The notes: generated from the sequence alone by a model not told the origin. Shown: positions 1 through 7,094, counted from the stretch's first letter. The stretch is 8,484 bases of DNA from Anaerolineaceae bacterium (GCA_028714615.1 JAQTMA010000177.1:1-8484); one strand, 5' to 3'. Translations and numbers: made by a program.

Positions 1-324
1 AACCTGCTCGAAAATGGCATTCTCTACAACCACCCTGGTGGGGTGGTCCAGATCAGCAGCCGGGAAGATCAGAGTGACGTGGTGGTCGAAGTCTGCGATG
101 ATGGGCTCGGCATTAGCCAGATCGATCAAACCAAAATATTCGACCGGTTTTACCGGTCGAATATGGATAAGGTCAACCGACCCAGCGGGAAGGGCCTCGG
201 CTTAGCCATCGTCAAGCATATCATCGAGCTCCATCATGGACGGATCGAGGTGGAGAGTGAGCTCGGAGTTGGCAGTACATTCCGATTGTATATTCCCTCA
301 AATGGTCCTCAAGTATCCCAATAA
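1..324 (+). CDS. Sensor histidine kinase, C-terminal ATPase domain (5' truncated)
   Basis: The window opens inside this gene; 107 codons and the stop remain. They cover the catalytic ATP-binding (HATPase_c) domain of a two-component histidine kinase, which phosphorylates a conserved His in its own dimerisation domain and passes the phosphate to a response regulator. Landmarks in order, numbered from the window edge: N box NLLENG at residues 1-6 with its Mg-binding Asn at 5; G1 box DDGLGI at 33-38; F box IFDRFYR at 46-52; G2 box GKGLGLAIVKHI at 63-74; and the closing GSTFRLYIP strand at 91-99. All ATP-lid motifs are intact, so the visible part looks functional. The arrangement resembles PhoR/OmpR-partner kinases, but the sensor region lies outside the window, so the stimulus is unknown. 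Its last 27 bases overlap the end of arsC on the other strand. A GTG at 43 is not a real start, because the N box lies upstream of it. Confidence 0.95.
   Translation, partial: NLLENGILYNHPGGVVQISSREDQSDVVVEVCDDGLGISQIDQTKIFDRFYRSNMDKVNRPSGKGLGLAIVKHIIELHHGRIEVESELGVGSTFRLYIPSNGPQVSQ
136..164. repeat. Perfect 13-bp inverted repeat inside the kinase F box
   Basis: The arms ATATTCGACCGGT (136-148) and ACCGGTCGAATAT (152-164) are exact reverse complements separated by TTT. They could form a tight hairpin in DNA or mRNA. The repeat encodes the F box residues IFDRFYRSN, so part of the symmetry comes from the Asp-Arg and Tyr-Arg codons. No T tract follows, so it is not an intrinsic terminator. Whether it has any function is unknown. 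Confidence 0.85.
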
Positions 325-714
325 TTTCTCCCGAATCTCGTCCCTCACCTGGCGGAACACCACCAGCCGCTCCTCGATACTTCCTTCAGCCTTAGCCGGG
401 TCACGAAACCCGATGTGCGTCTTCTTTCCGCTCCCCAGCCACACCGGGCAGTTTTCCGCCGCCTCATCGCAGACCGTGATCACCAGGTCGAACGTCTGAT
501 CGCGGAACGACTCCACCCCCTTTGGCTTTCCGATGTGGTGGATGCCCAACTCCTCCAGCGCCTCAATCGTCATGGGATTCACCCGCTCCGCCGGAGTGAC
601 GCCTGCACTGCAGGCGTTCCAATCTTCTCCCATCCAGTGGTTGATCATTGCCTCGGCCATCTGCGACCGGCAAGAATTTCCACCACATAAAATCAGTACG
701 CGTCGTTTTGCCAT
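298..714 (-). CDS. arsC: Arsenate reductase, thioredoxin-coupled (low-molecular-weight phosphatase fold)
   Basis: This 138-residue cytosolic enzyme should reduce arsenate to arsenite using an internal disulfide cascade recycled by thioredoxin. The N-terminal P-loop is CGGNSCRS, with Cys10 and Arg16 in the CX5R pattern. Cys82 and Cys89 form the resolving pair in VCDEAAENCP, and the Asp105-Pro loop supplies the general acid. Numbered from the ATG at 714, Cys10, Cys82, Cys89 and Asp105 fall on exactly the positions known in the S. aureus pI258 enzyme. That favours this start over the ATG at 726, which would add MGED; a GGAG sits 5 bases before 714, while the purine run before 726 is only about one base away. 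The second P-loop position is Gly where Thr is common. An ordinary low-molecular-weight tyrosine phosphatase would lack the 82/89 cysteine pair. No arsR or arsenite exporter lies within the window. The gene ends inside the 3' end of the kinase gene. Confidence 0.95.
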   Translation of the reverse strand: MAKRRVLILCGGNSCRSQMAEAMINHWMGEDWNACSAGVTPAERVNPMTIEALEELGIHHIGKPKGVESFRDQTFDLVITVCDEAAENCPVWLGSGKKTHIGFRDPAKAEGSIEERLVVFRQVRDEIREKLLGYLRTI

Positions 715-825
715 ATCCTCTCCCATTTCCTTTCACACTGAATATTGACTGCTATGTTACGTAGGCTGTTCTGTTTTTCTCACTGGATACCCCCTTGCCC
801 TATTCGCCGTTATGCTGGCGCTTCA

Positions 826-854
826 ATTATATCCTTGTCTCATCGCCTTGTTAC
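826..854 (-). promoter_or_regulatory. Predicted promoter for arsC
   Basis: On the minus strand a perfect TATAAT (plus 826-831) lies 17 bases from GTAACA (plus 849-854), which matches four of six bases of the TTGACA consensus. Transcription would start near 819 and leave a leader of about 105 bases before the arsC ATG at 714. The -35 overlaps that of the opposite promoter almost completely. Confidence 0.55.
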
Positions 855-876
855 TCCAGCGCCTACCTGTTATAAT
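848..876 (+). promoter_or_regulatory. Predicted extended -10 promoter for the AlkZ-like gene
   Basis: TTGTTA (848-853), a 17-base spacer and TATAAT (871-876) form a good housekeeping-sigma promoter. A TG at 868-869 extends the -10 to TGTTATAAT. The expected start is 883 or 884, so the transcript would begin at an ATG at 884. The ATG of the winged-helix gene lies a further 172 bases downstream. Confidence 0.65.
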
Positions 877-1055
877 AGAATACATGTTCTTCCATACCGC
901 CTGTCCGATCGCTTCAATTTCGCCCAACTCACCCCTTTTTATCAAGATGCCGCGAATTAATCTGCCGTGCATTAATGGCTACGCGCAGTTACCAGCTTTT
1001 TTTATTTGTTTCATTTTATTTTTTTCAAATTCAAATACCCCGCACCTGCCCTTCC

Positions 1056-1925
1056 ATGCCCACCCTGTCGCTTGATCGGTTGCGTGATTACCGTTCCCGC
1101 ACCTTCCGCACCTCCCCGCATCTACGCCTCAAAAACATCGAGCAGGCCGTCGGGTATGTCGAGGAGCGCGGCTTCATTGCTTTCTGGCCGATCAAGGGCG
1201 TCCTGCTCCCCAGCTTATGGGTCGCCACCGCCGGAGACCGACCCATCCCCGACGAGCACGACGATCCCGGTCACGTCACCTGGGGTTGGAAGGATGAGCT
1301 GCTCGGCAAGCGTCGTTGGTATTACGCCCGCATTCTCTTTCACCGCAATACACTCATCTCCCTCGACGCCCTCCCCTTTTTCTATGCCTTGTCCGAGAAT
1401 TACGGGGATTACACCGAGGACCACATCCTGCTCTACGAGCAAGGCCGCCTGACCCTGGAAGCAAAATCTGTTTACGAGGCCTTGCTGCGTGAAGGTCCTC
1501 TCGATACGATTGCCTTACGCCAAGCTGCCCGCCTATCCGGTCACGCATCGAATGCTCGCTTTACGAAAGCCCTCGACGACCTGCAGCGCGATTTTAAGGT
1601 GCTCCCCGTTGGCGTTGCTGAGGCAGGCGCCTGGCATTACGCCTTCATTTACGATCTTACAGGGCACCACTACCCCGAGTTGCCCAACCGCTCCCGCCCA
1701 ATCACCGAACGCCAGGCGCGCCATAAGCTGCTCGAGCTCTATTTCAGCTCGCTCGGCGCCGCCAGCCTGCGCGACTGCTCACGCTGCTTTGGCTGGCCTA
1801 CGCCCACGATTGCCGGCCTCCTTACCGATATGCAATCCGAAAACCGGCTGTGCTCAGGACTCAACGTACCTGGTCTGCCCGGTGAGCTCTTCGCTCTCCC
1901 CGATCTGTGTATTTTGGATGCCTGA
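1056..1925 (+). CDS. Winged-helix DNA-binding protein, AlkZ/YcaQ-like (HTH_42 family)
   Basis: This 289-residue soluble protein resembles the winged-helix family (HTH_42, COG3214) that includes the crosslink-repair DNA glycosylase YcaQ/AlkZ and its relatives. Visible segments are: an N-terminal block with FWPIKGVLLPSLW near residues 43-55; a WGWKDELLGKRRWYY block near 76-90 that I recall as typical of AlkZ-related proteins; a first winged helix at about 132-187; and a second at about 221-265 beginning ARHKLLELYFSSLGAASLRD. The Gln-X-Gln catalytic motif of AlkZ is not present anywhere, so glycosylase activity is doubtful and a DNA-binding or regulatory role is possible. I chose the ATG at 1056. 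An upstream in-frame ATG at 975 would add 27 residues, including LFLFVSFYFF, but that is only the translation of the T-rich leader. Neither start has a Shine-Dalgarno sequence, so the start is uncertain. The gene is transcribed away from arsC. Confidence 0.7.
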   Translation: MPTLSLDRLRDYRSRTFRTSPHLRLKNIEQAVGYVEERGFIAFWPIKGVLLPSLWVATAGDRPIPDEHDDPGHVTWGWKDELLGKRRWYYARILFHRNTLISLDALPFFYALSENYGDYTEDHILLYEQGRLTLEAKSVYEALLREGPLDTIALRQAARLSGHASNARFTKALDDLQRDFKVLPVGVAEAGAWHYAFIYDLTGHHYPELPNRSRPITERQARHKLLELYFSSLGAASLRDCSRCFGWPTPTIAGLLTDMQSENRLCSGLNVPGLPGELFALPDLCILDA

Positions 1926-2140
1926 TCGACTCGCTTGCCATTTAATTCGTGACCTTTGCCGTGGCGATTCTGTGGTATCCCATAACCGGTCTGGCGTTAT
2001 ATCCTCTGCACGGATCGTAACACCTGTGCGCAGCACCTCTTGAAGGTCTGGCTTCACCCCGCATGTAGAAATCACACATCAGGGGAGATATTTGTCCGAA
2101 TGCTCTTTCTGGAAAAGTCAGTATCCCTTTTCTCCCATGA

Positions 2141-2178
2141 TGCTATAATTCTCTAAACCAATTCGTTCAAGTGAGGGG
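2141..2178 (+). promoter_or_regulatory. Extended -10 promoter and ribosome-binding site of the GH13-type gene
   Basis: TGCTATAAT at 2141-2149 is an extended -10 box. The expected -35 position near 2121-2126 (GTATCC) is poor, as is common for extended -10 promoters. Transcription should start near 2156, giving a leader of about 26 bases. GAGGGG at 2173-2178 is a clear Shine-Dalgarno sequence just before the ATG at 2182 and fixes that start. The rest of the 256-base gap from 1926 shows only a small 5-bp stem (2041-2056, TGAAG/CTTCA) with no T tract, so I find no convincing terminator for the preceding gene. Confidence 0.6.
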
Positions 2179-2181
2179 TAT

Positions 2182-5100
2182 ATGGAGTTTCACGTCTCGC
2201 GCAAGTCACGCGACCGGTATCAATTCGATCAAGCGCTATTCAGCTTAACCGGCAACGTCCTCTTTGCCAACTTCCACGGCGCCCGCATCTTCACCCAGAA
2301 GATGAATCAAAAACGCGACCTGGCTCACTTTCCAGAACAAGCCGTCCAGGCCGGACAGGTCAACGCGATGGGCTTGATCGACGAGATCTTGCACTACGTC
2401 ATCGCCATATACCGTGAACAAGCCAATCCGCAAGCTTTCCTCCTGGCAGCCACCTGGCTGGATAAACGCGTTGGTAAGTCCAAAATTGATCTCGCTTTGC
2501 GCACCTTTGCTGACGAATTCCCCCCACTGGCCATTTACCGCCGCGAGATCACCATCGAAGACTATTTGCAATCTTCGACCGATGGCATCTCCAACCGGCT
2601 GGTGCTCCTGGAAGAAATGCTCGCCTTGTGGGTGGCGAACGCCAACCCGGCTTTCACTCCCTTTGGGGAGTTGTTCGACGATACCCGTCTGACCAAAGAG
2701 ACAGCCTACACGCAAATCATCGCTGAAGTACACACCTACTTCGACACCCAGCCCTTCTTTGGACCCGACCATCAAAACCTGGTAGACATGCTGCGCGCTC
2801 CCGCCGTTGCCGTGCCTTACTCACTCACCGGGCAGTTGGAGTTCATCCGCGAGCGTTGGGCAGGTTTGCTTGGTCACTATCTCTACCGCTTGCTTAGTTC
2901 CCTCGACCTGATCCGCGAGGAGGAGAAAGCCATGCGCTTCCAGCTCGGGGGCGGTCCTGGCCCTGTCCTCATCCCGCGCTACCTCGGCACTAGCATGGAA
3001 GGGGAGGTGGAACGCTTCTCCATGGATCGCGAATGGATGCCTACCCTGGTGCTCATCGCCAAAAACGCCTACGTCTGGCTCGACCAGCTCAGTCGTAAAT
3101 ACGCGCGGGAGATCCGCCATCTGGATCAAATCCCGGACGAAGAATTGGCTCAACTCACATCCTGGGGTTTTTCCGGTCTCTGGTTGATTGGATTATGGGA
3201 ACGGAGCCAGGCTTCAGCCAAAATTAAACAGGTGATGGGAAACCAGGACGCCGTAGCTTCGGCGTATTCCCTGGCGCGCTACGAAATCGCATATGATCTA
3301 GGTGGCCAATCTTCCTACAACAACCTGCGCGACCGTGCCTGGCGACATGGCATCCGCCTGGCTTCGGATATGGTGCCCAACCACATGGGCATCGATTCGG
3401 ATTGGGTCATGCAACATCCCGACTGGTTCATCGGACAGGACTACAGTCCCTTCCCAGCCTATAGCTTCAGCGGTGCGGATCTCTCTACCAACCCGGCCAT
3501 CGGTCTTTTCATCGAAGACCATTACTACACGAAATCCGATGCCGCTGTCGTCTTCAAACGTGTCGACCGTGGGCAGGGGGGGCGTGAACAGTTCATCTAC
3601 CATGGCAACGACGGCACAAGTACTCCCTGGAACGATACCGCCCAACTCAATTACCTTAATCCCGAGGTGCGCGAAGCGGTCATCCAGACGATCTTGAACG
3701 TCGCCCGCCAATTCCCCATCATCCGCTTCGACGCCGCCATGACCCTCGCCAAGAAGCATTACCAGCGCCTGTGGTTCCCCGAGCCTGGCACCGGTGGTGA
3801 TATCCCCTCACGCGCCGACCACGCTCTCTCCCGCGACCAGTTCGACGCACTCATGCCACAGGAATTTTGGCGGGAGGTGGTCGATCGCGTTGCCACAGAG
3901 GTGCCCGATACCCTCTTACTCGCCGAAGCATTTTGGTTGATGGAAGGTTACTTCGTCCGTACCTTGGGGATGCATCGCGTCTACAATTCTGCCTTCATGA
4001 ACCTGTTGCGTAACGAGGATAACGCCAAATATCGGATCATCATGAAGAACACGCTGGAATTCGATCCGGAGATCCTCAAACGCTACGTCAACTTCATGAA
4101 CAATCCGGACGAGAAGACCGCCGTCGAGCAATTCGGAAAGGGTGATAAGTATTTCGGTATTTGCACGCTGCTCGCCACCCTGCCCGGGTTGCCTATGTTT
4201 GGCCACGGTCAGGTGGAAGGTTTCGCTGAAAAATACGGCATGGAGTTCCACCGGGCTTACTGGGATGAGCCGGTCGATGCTTACCTGGTTGAACGCCACC
4301 AACGCGAGATTTTCCCCCTACTCCACCGCCGGCGCCTGTTTGCCAACGTCGACCATTTTCTCCTCTACGACTTCTTTACGCCGGAGGGCGCGGTCAACGA
4401 AGATGTGTATGCGTATTCGAACGGAGATGGCAACGAGCGCGCCCTGGTTGTCTACCACAACCGCTATGCCAGCACCGCTGGTTGGATACGCACCTCTGCT
4501 GCCTATTCAGTTAAGACATCTTCCTCCGACGGCCGCAGTTTGATTCAACGTAGCCTCGGAGAAGGTCTTCAACTGCACGCTGACAGCCGCTTCTATACCG
4601 TGTTCCGCGACCATGTCAGTGGGTTGGAGTATATCCGCTCGAGCGCCCAACTCGCCGAGCAGGGCCTTTACGTCGATCTAGGCGCTTATCAATACCACGT
4701 TTTCCTGAATTTCCACGAAGTGCAGGAGAATGATTGGGGACAGTACGGGCAGTTGACCTCTTACCTCGACGGGCGCGGCGTGCCCAGCATTGAAGAAGCT
4801 CTGCACGAGCTCTTTCTCCGACCGGTCCATCATCCATTCCGCAGCCTGGTGAACGCAGAATCTTTCAACCAGTTCCTCGCTGCCCGCCAGGAACCAGGAG
4901 GCAAACCGCCCTCCGACGCACTGCTCGATGACGCCACCCAGCGCTACCGCATCCTCTTGGGGGGCATCCGTGCCCTACGGGGTGGTTCGCCTGACCTGGA
5001 ACCATTGGTTCAACGCTTCAAAGGGAAACTCCGCCTTATTCTGCAGTTACCCGCTGTTGAGCAACGCTTCCCACTGCCCACTTCCGGTAAATATCGCCAT

Positions 5101-5700
5101 GCTTTGGATGACTTTCAGGCTGGTTTGACCTCTACGACGCTCCAATGGGTCACCCTATTCGGTTGGGTGTGCGTACACGACCTTGGCAGTGTCGCCAATC
5201 CTGACCGCTCGGCTGAATTTAGCCGTTCCTGGATCGATGAATGGCTCCTCGGGCGCATTCTTGCCGAGACCGCCATCCAGCTTGGTTTGGATGAACCCCT
5301 CGCCTGGCAATGCGTGGCTACCCTCAAAGCGCTCACTACCTATCAGGATTGGTTCGTCCAACGAGGGAAAGCGTCCGCGTACCAGCTTTTGGAAGCCTGG
5401 TTGCAAGACGCCGATATTCAACGCTTATTGGGTGTCAATCGTTACCAGGGGATTCTATGGTACAACGGCGAAGCCTTTGATCAGTTCCTGTGGTGGTTAT
5501 ATTTCCTGGCCGTGATACAACTCGGCGCCGATGCCAGACAACCCGCCAGCCAGGTGATAGAGGGCATCCTGGCTGCGCATGCCCTGGTTTCTCGCATAAA
5601 GGTTGCTGCTACCGTATCGGAATTTCAGGTCGGAAAACTGCTGGAAGCGTTGGCTGCCCCGAAGGCCGCTGCTGGGCCGAAACCCGAGAAAGCCGCCTGA
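2182..5700 (+). CDS. Large GH13-type (alpha-amylase family) alpha-glucan enzyme
   Basis: This 1172-residue protein has no signal peptide or membrane segment and is therefore likely cytosolic. Residues 1 to about 290 form a helical N-terminal region I cannot assign. A (beta/alpha)8 barrel of the alpha-amylase superfamily follows, roughly 290-735. Its signatures are: region I DMVPNH (396-401); region II IRFDAA with the candidate nucleophile Asp517 and Arg515 two residues before it; region III LLLAEAFW with the candidate acid/base Glu582; and region IV FMNNPDE with Asp643. The block GHGQVEGFAEKYGMEF (674-689) follows the barrel core. A beta-rich domain C spans about 740-860. A helical C-terminal region runs to an Ala/Pro/Lys-rich tail ending PKPEKAA. 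Family knowledge points to hydrolysis or transfer of alpha-1,4-glucan chains, as in glycogen or maltodextrin turnover. Region IV has Pro642 in place of the usual His of NHD, so exact activity is open. It is much longer than ordinary amylases. Its end overlaps the convergent GH57 gene. Confidence 0.9.
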   Translation: MEFHVSRKSRDRYQFDQALFSLTGNVLFANFHGARIFTQKMNQKRDLAHFPEQAVQAGQVNAMGLIDEILHYVIAIYREQANPQAFLLAATWLDKRVGKSKIDLALRTFADEFPPLAIYRREITIEDYLQSSTDGISNRLVLLEEMLALWVANANPAFTPFGELFDDTRLTKETAYTQIIAEVHTYFDTQPFFGPDHQNLVDMLRAPAVAVPYSLTGQLEFIRERWAGLLGHYLYRLLSSLDLIREEEKAMRFQLGGGPGPVLIPRYLGTSMEGEVERFSMDREWMPTLVLIAKNAYVWLDQLSRKYAREIRHLDQIPDEELAQLTSWGFSGLWLIGLWERSQASAKIKQVMGNQDAVASAYSLARYEIAYDLGGQSSYNNLRDRAWRHGIRLASDMVPNHMGIDSDWVMQHPDWFIGQDYSPFPAYSFSGADLSTNPAIGLFIEDHYYTKSDAAVVFKRVDRGQGGREQFIYHGNDGTSTPWNDTAQLNYLNPEVREAVIQTILNVARQFPIIRFDAAMTLAKKHYQRLWFPEPGTGGDIPSRADHALSRDQFDALMPQEFWREVVDRVATEVPDTLLLAEAFWLMEGYFVRTLGMHRVYNSAFMNLLRNEDNAKYRIIMKNTLEFDPEILKRYVNFMNNPDEKTAVEQFGKGDKYFGICTLLATLPGLPMFGHGQVEGFAEKYGMEFHRAYWDEPVDAYLVERHQREIFPLLHRRRLFANVDHFLLYDFFTPEGAVNEDVYAYSNGDGNERALVVYHNRYASTAGWIRTSAAYSVKTSSSDGRSLIQRSLGEGLQLHADSRFYTVFRDHVSGLEYIRSSAQLAEQGLYVDLGAYQYHVFLNFHEVQENDWGQYGQLTSYLDGRGVPSIEEALHELFLRPVHHPFRSLVNAESFNQFLAARQEPGGKPPSDALLDDATQRYRILLGGIRALRGGSPDLEPLVQRFKGKLRLILQLPAVEQRFPLPTSGKYRHALDDFQAGLTSTTLQWVTLFGWVCVHDLGSVANPDRSAEFSRSWIDEWLLGRILAETAIQLGLDEPLAWQCVATLKALTTYQDWFVQRGKASAYQLLEAWLQDADIQRLLGVNRYQGILWYNGEAFDQFLWWLYFLAVIQLGADARQPASQVIEGILAAHALVSRIKVAATVSEFQVGKLLEALAAPKAAAGPKPEKAA

Positions 5701-7094
5701 GCCCGGTGGATGTAATAGCTGAAAACTGCACCGGCCGCCAACCCGGTCCGATCCGATTTAACGGGATGGAACAGCCTAAGCGCTTCCCCCGTCAGATCAA
5801 GCCCGGAAGCGAGCCGGGTTAACCATACAGCTTGAGCCGCGTACGCAACGTTATTCTTCGGTTCAATCCGGTCGAAATCTTCGAAAAACCAACCACACGA
5901 TGTAAACATACGCTGACGTTCATATTGAGCTTGGAGCATCAGTTGCGTTTTACGTTCTTCGACGGTATCGAGCCGCCGACCGGCTAACTGACCGGCAATC
6001 TCGGCCAGGTTTGCCTCACCCAGCACCACGTGGATGTAGCGGTTGCGTAACTCCCAAGGATCTGGAAAAATGGTCCCTATAGTCTTTTCATAGACCTGAT
6101 CGATTTGGTCAGCTAATAAGTTAAGCGCTTTCCTTAATGGAGCCTTCCAGCGGCCTCGCTCCGTACACCCGCATTCCGTGCTCCACCGGGCGATTCCGTG
6201 GTGGCAGCTCCATGAAGTATTATCAACAATTTGCACAGTCTGGCGCGCGGGGAACCGTTGCAGCCAAAGCTCGGGGAACACCGGTGAAAAGTCCTTCCCC
6301 GTTAGAGCGCCATCCATGAGGTACGCCAAGAATTTTTCTCGGAAGGGAAGGTGATGCCCGTAAAGCTCACCGTCCGAAGCAGCCAGGATCATACTTGGCT
6401 CTTCTGCAGGAAGCAATCCGGAAGTGAAGCGGGGTGAAAGCAGGTGCGCGACGAAAGCATCCGCATTGATCGTTGCCGAGGGGTCGAAGCTGATCCGCGT
6501 GCTTAGTTCCTGATCGTAGAAGAACAGGTTGAGCTTCTTCCCGTCTGCCAGATGGACCACCCCAGGTTGGTTGGGGAACGCCAGGCGATCAGCGGACTGC
6601 CACGGCGCCAGGATGGTAAACTCTATCCCACAATCAGCCATGACTTGCAAGGTTTCCAGGTCCACCGCCGTCTCGGGTAACCACATCCCATGCGGAGTGC
6701 GTCCAAACCGGGATTTGAAGTCGGCGATTCCCCAAAGCACCTGGGTGACCTTATCTCGATGGGTCGCTAACGGGAGGATCGTGTGATTATACGCCTGAGC
6801 CATTGCATTTCCTGCTCCAAACTCCTGCATATTTGCCTGGTCTTGAGCAACCACTCGCTGCGACATGGAGGGATCGTACCGGTCCATCCAACCGGATAGG
6901 GTTGGGCCAATATTGAAGCTTATGCGCTTAAAGTTCCCCAACTCCACATTGGGGTTATAGCATTCATAATAGATGCGCTCGTTCCAATTATGATAGGGAG
7001 CTGAGCCCGGCTCATAGGGGATTTCACCGGTCAGTGGGTCTTCTCTGGGTGGCTGGTAAAAATGACCATGAATGCAAAAAGTGTGGATATCCAT
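5625..7094 (-). CDS. Glycoside hydrolase family 57 protein with DUF3536-type C-terminus
   Basis: This 489-residue protein is probably cytosolic, since no signal peptide is seen. GH57 enzymes are retaining alpha-glucan amylases, branching enzymes or glucanotransferases. The start HGHFYQPPRE (residues 9-18) is the family's region 1. YNHTILPL lies at 102-109. GMWLPETAVD (136-145) holds the candidate nucleophile Glu141. ASDGELYGHH (239-248) holds the candidate general acid Asp241. SWSCHHGIARWSTECGC (294-310) and MFTSCGWFFEDFDRIE (396-411) mark the DUF3536 part. Members I recall with this pairing are nearer 800 residues, so this looks like a compact form, though both ends seem natural. The last 25 or so residues are Ala/Ser-rich and lie antisense to the GH13 tail, so they may be a late extension. 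The gene follows the SDR gene after 9 bases with no Shine-Dalgarno sequence, suggesting co-transcription and translational coupling. Substrate is unknown; the adjoining GH13 gene suggests alpha-glucan. Confidence 0.9.
   Translation of the reverse strand: MDIHTFCIHGHFYQPPREDPLTGEIPYEPGSAPYHNWNERIYYECYNPNVELGNFKRISFNIGPTLSGWMDRYDPSMSQRVVAQDQANMQEFGAGNAMAQAYNHTILPLATHRDKVTQVLWGIADFKSRFGRTPHGMWLPETAVDLETLQVMADCGIEFTILAPWQSADRLAFPNQPGVVHLADGKKLNLFFYDQELSTRISFDPSATINADAFVAHLLSPRFTSGLLPAEEPSMILAASDGELYGHHLPFREKFLAYLMDGALTGKDFSPVFPELWLQRFPARQTVQIVDNTSWSCHHGIARWSTECGCTERGRWKAPLRKALNLLADQIDQVYEKTIGTIFPDPWELRNRYIHVVLGEANLAEIAGQLAGRRLDTVEERKTQLMLQAQYERQRMFTSCGWFFEDFDRIEPKNNVAYAAQAVWLTRLASGLDLTGEALRLFHPVKSDRTGLAAGAVFSYYIHRAQAAFSGFGPAAAFGAANASSSFPT

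Larger units (their letters stand above)
715..1055. other. Intergenic region between arsC and the AlkZ-like gene
   Basis: These 341 bases separate two divergently transcribed genes and hold no gene I can support firmly. The centre carries two mirrored promoters (826-854 leftward, 848-876 rightward). To their left is an arsC leader of roughly 105 bases. To their right is a leader of about 170 bases. It contains two ATTAAT hexamers 15 bases apart (956 and 971), a weak bulged stem (976-994) and a T-rich stretch with two 7-T runs (997-1003 and 1019-1025). A 63-codon frame opens at ATG 884, almost exactly at the predicted transcription start, and runs into the AlkZ-like gene. I see no clear ArsR-type palindrome. 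Confidence 0.6.

Noticed and set aside
715..726. Alternative arsC start at 726 adding four residues
   Set aside because: Numbering from 714 places Cys10, Cys82, Cys89 and Asp105 exactly as in the known enzyme, and the Shine-Dalgarno spacing is better for 714.
745..758. TTGACT and TATGTT as a plus-strand promoter
   Set aside because: The two boxes are only two bases apart, and no -10 lies 16-18 bases after TTGACT.
806..821. CGCC/GGCG stem in the arsC leader
   Set aside because: Four pairs around an eight-base loop are well within chance.
976..1003. Intrinsic terminator ahead of the AlkZ-like gene
   Set aside because: The stem is only five pairs with a bulge; the T run alone is not enough to call a terminator.
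975..1055. N-terminal extension of the AlkZ-like protein resembling a signal peptide or membrane segment
   Set aside because: The hydrophobic run is the translation of a T-rich leader, no Shine-Dalgarno sequence precedes ATG 975, and the remaining protein looks like a cytosolic DNA binder.
1854..2075. Minus-strand 73-codon frame in the gap after the AlkZ-like gene
   Set aside because: It has no recognisable protein features and overlaps the end of a real gene on the other strand.
2245..4302. Long minus-strand open frames (2245-2775, 2821-3153, 3298-3759, 3916-4302) opposite the GH13-type gene
   Set aside because: They mirror the codon pattern of a well-supported GH13 gene, show no recognisable domains, and have no ribosome-binding sites I could see.
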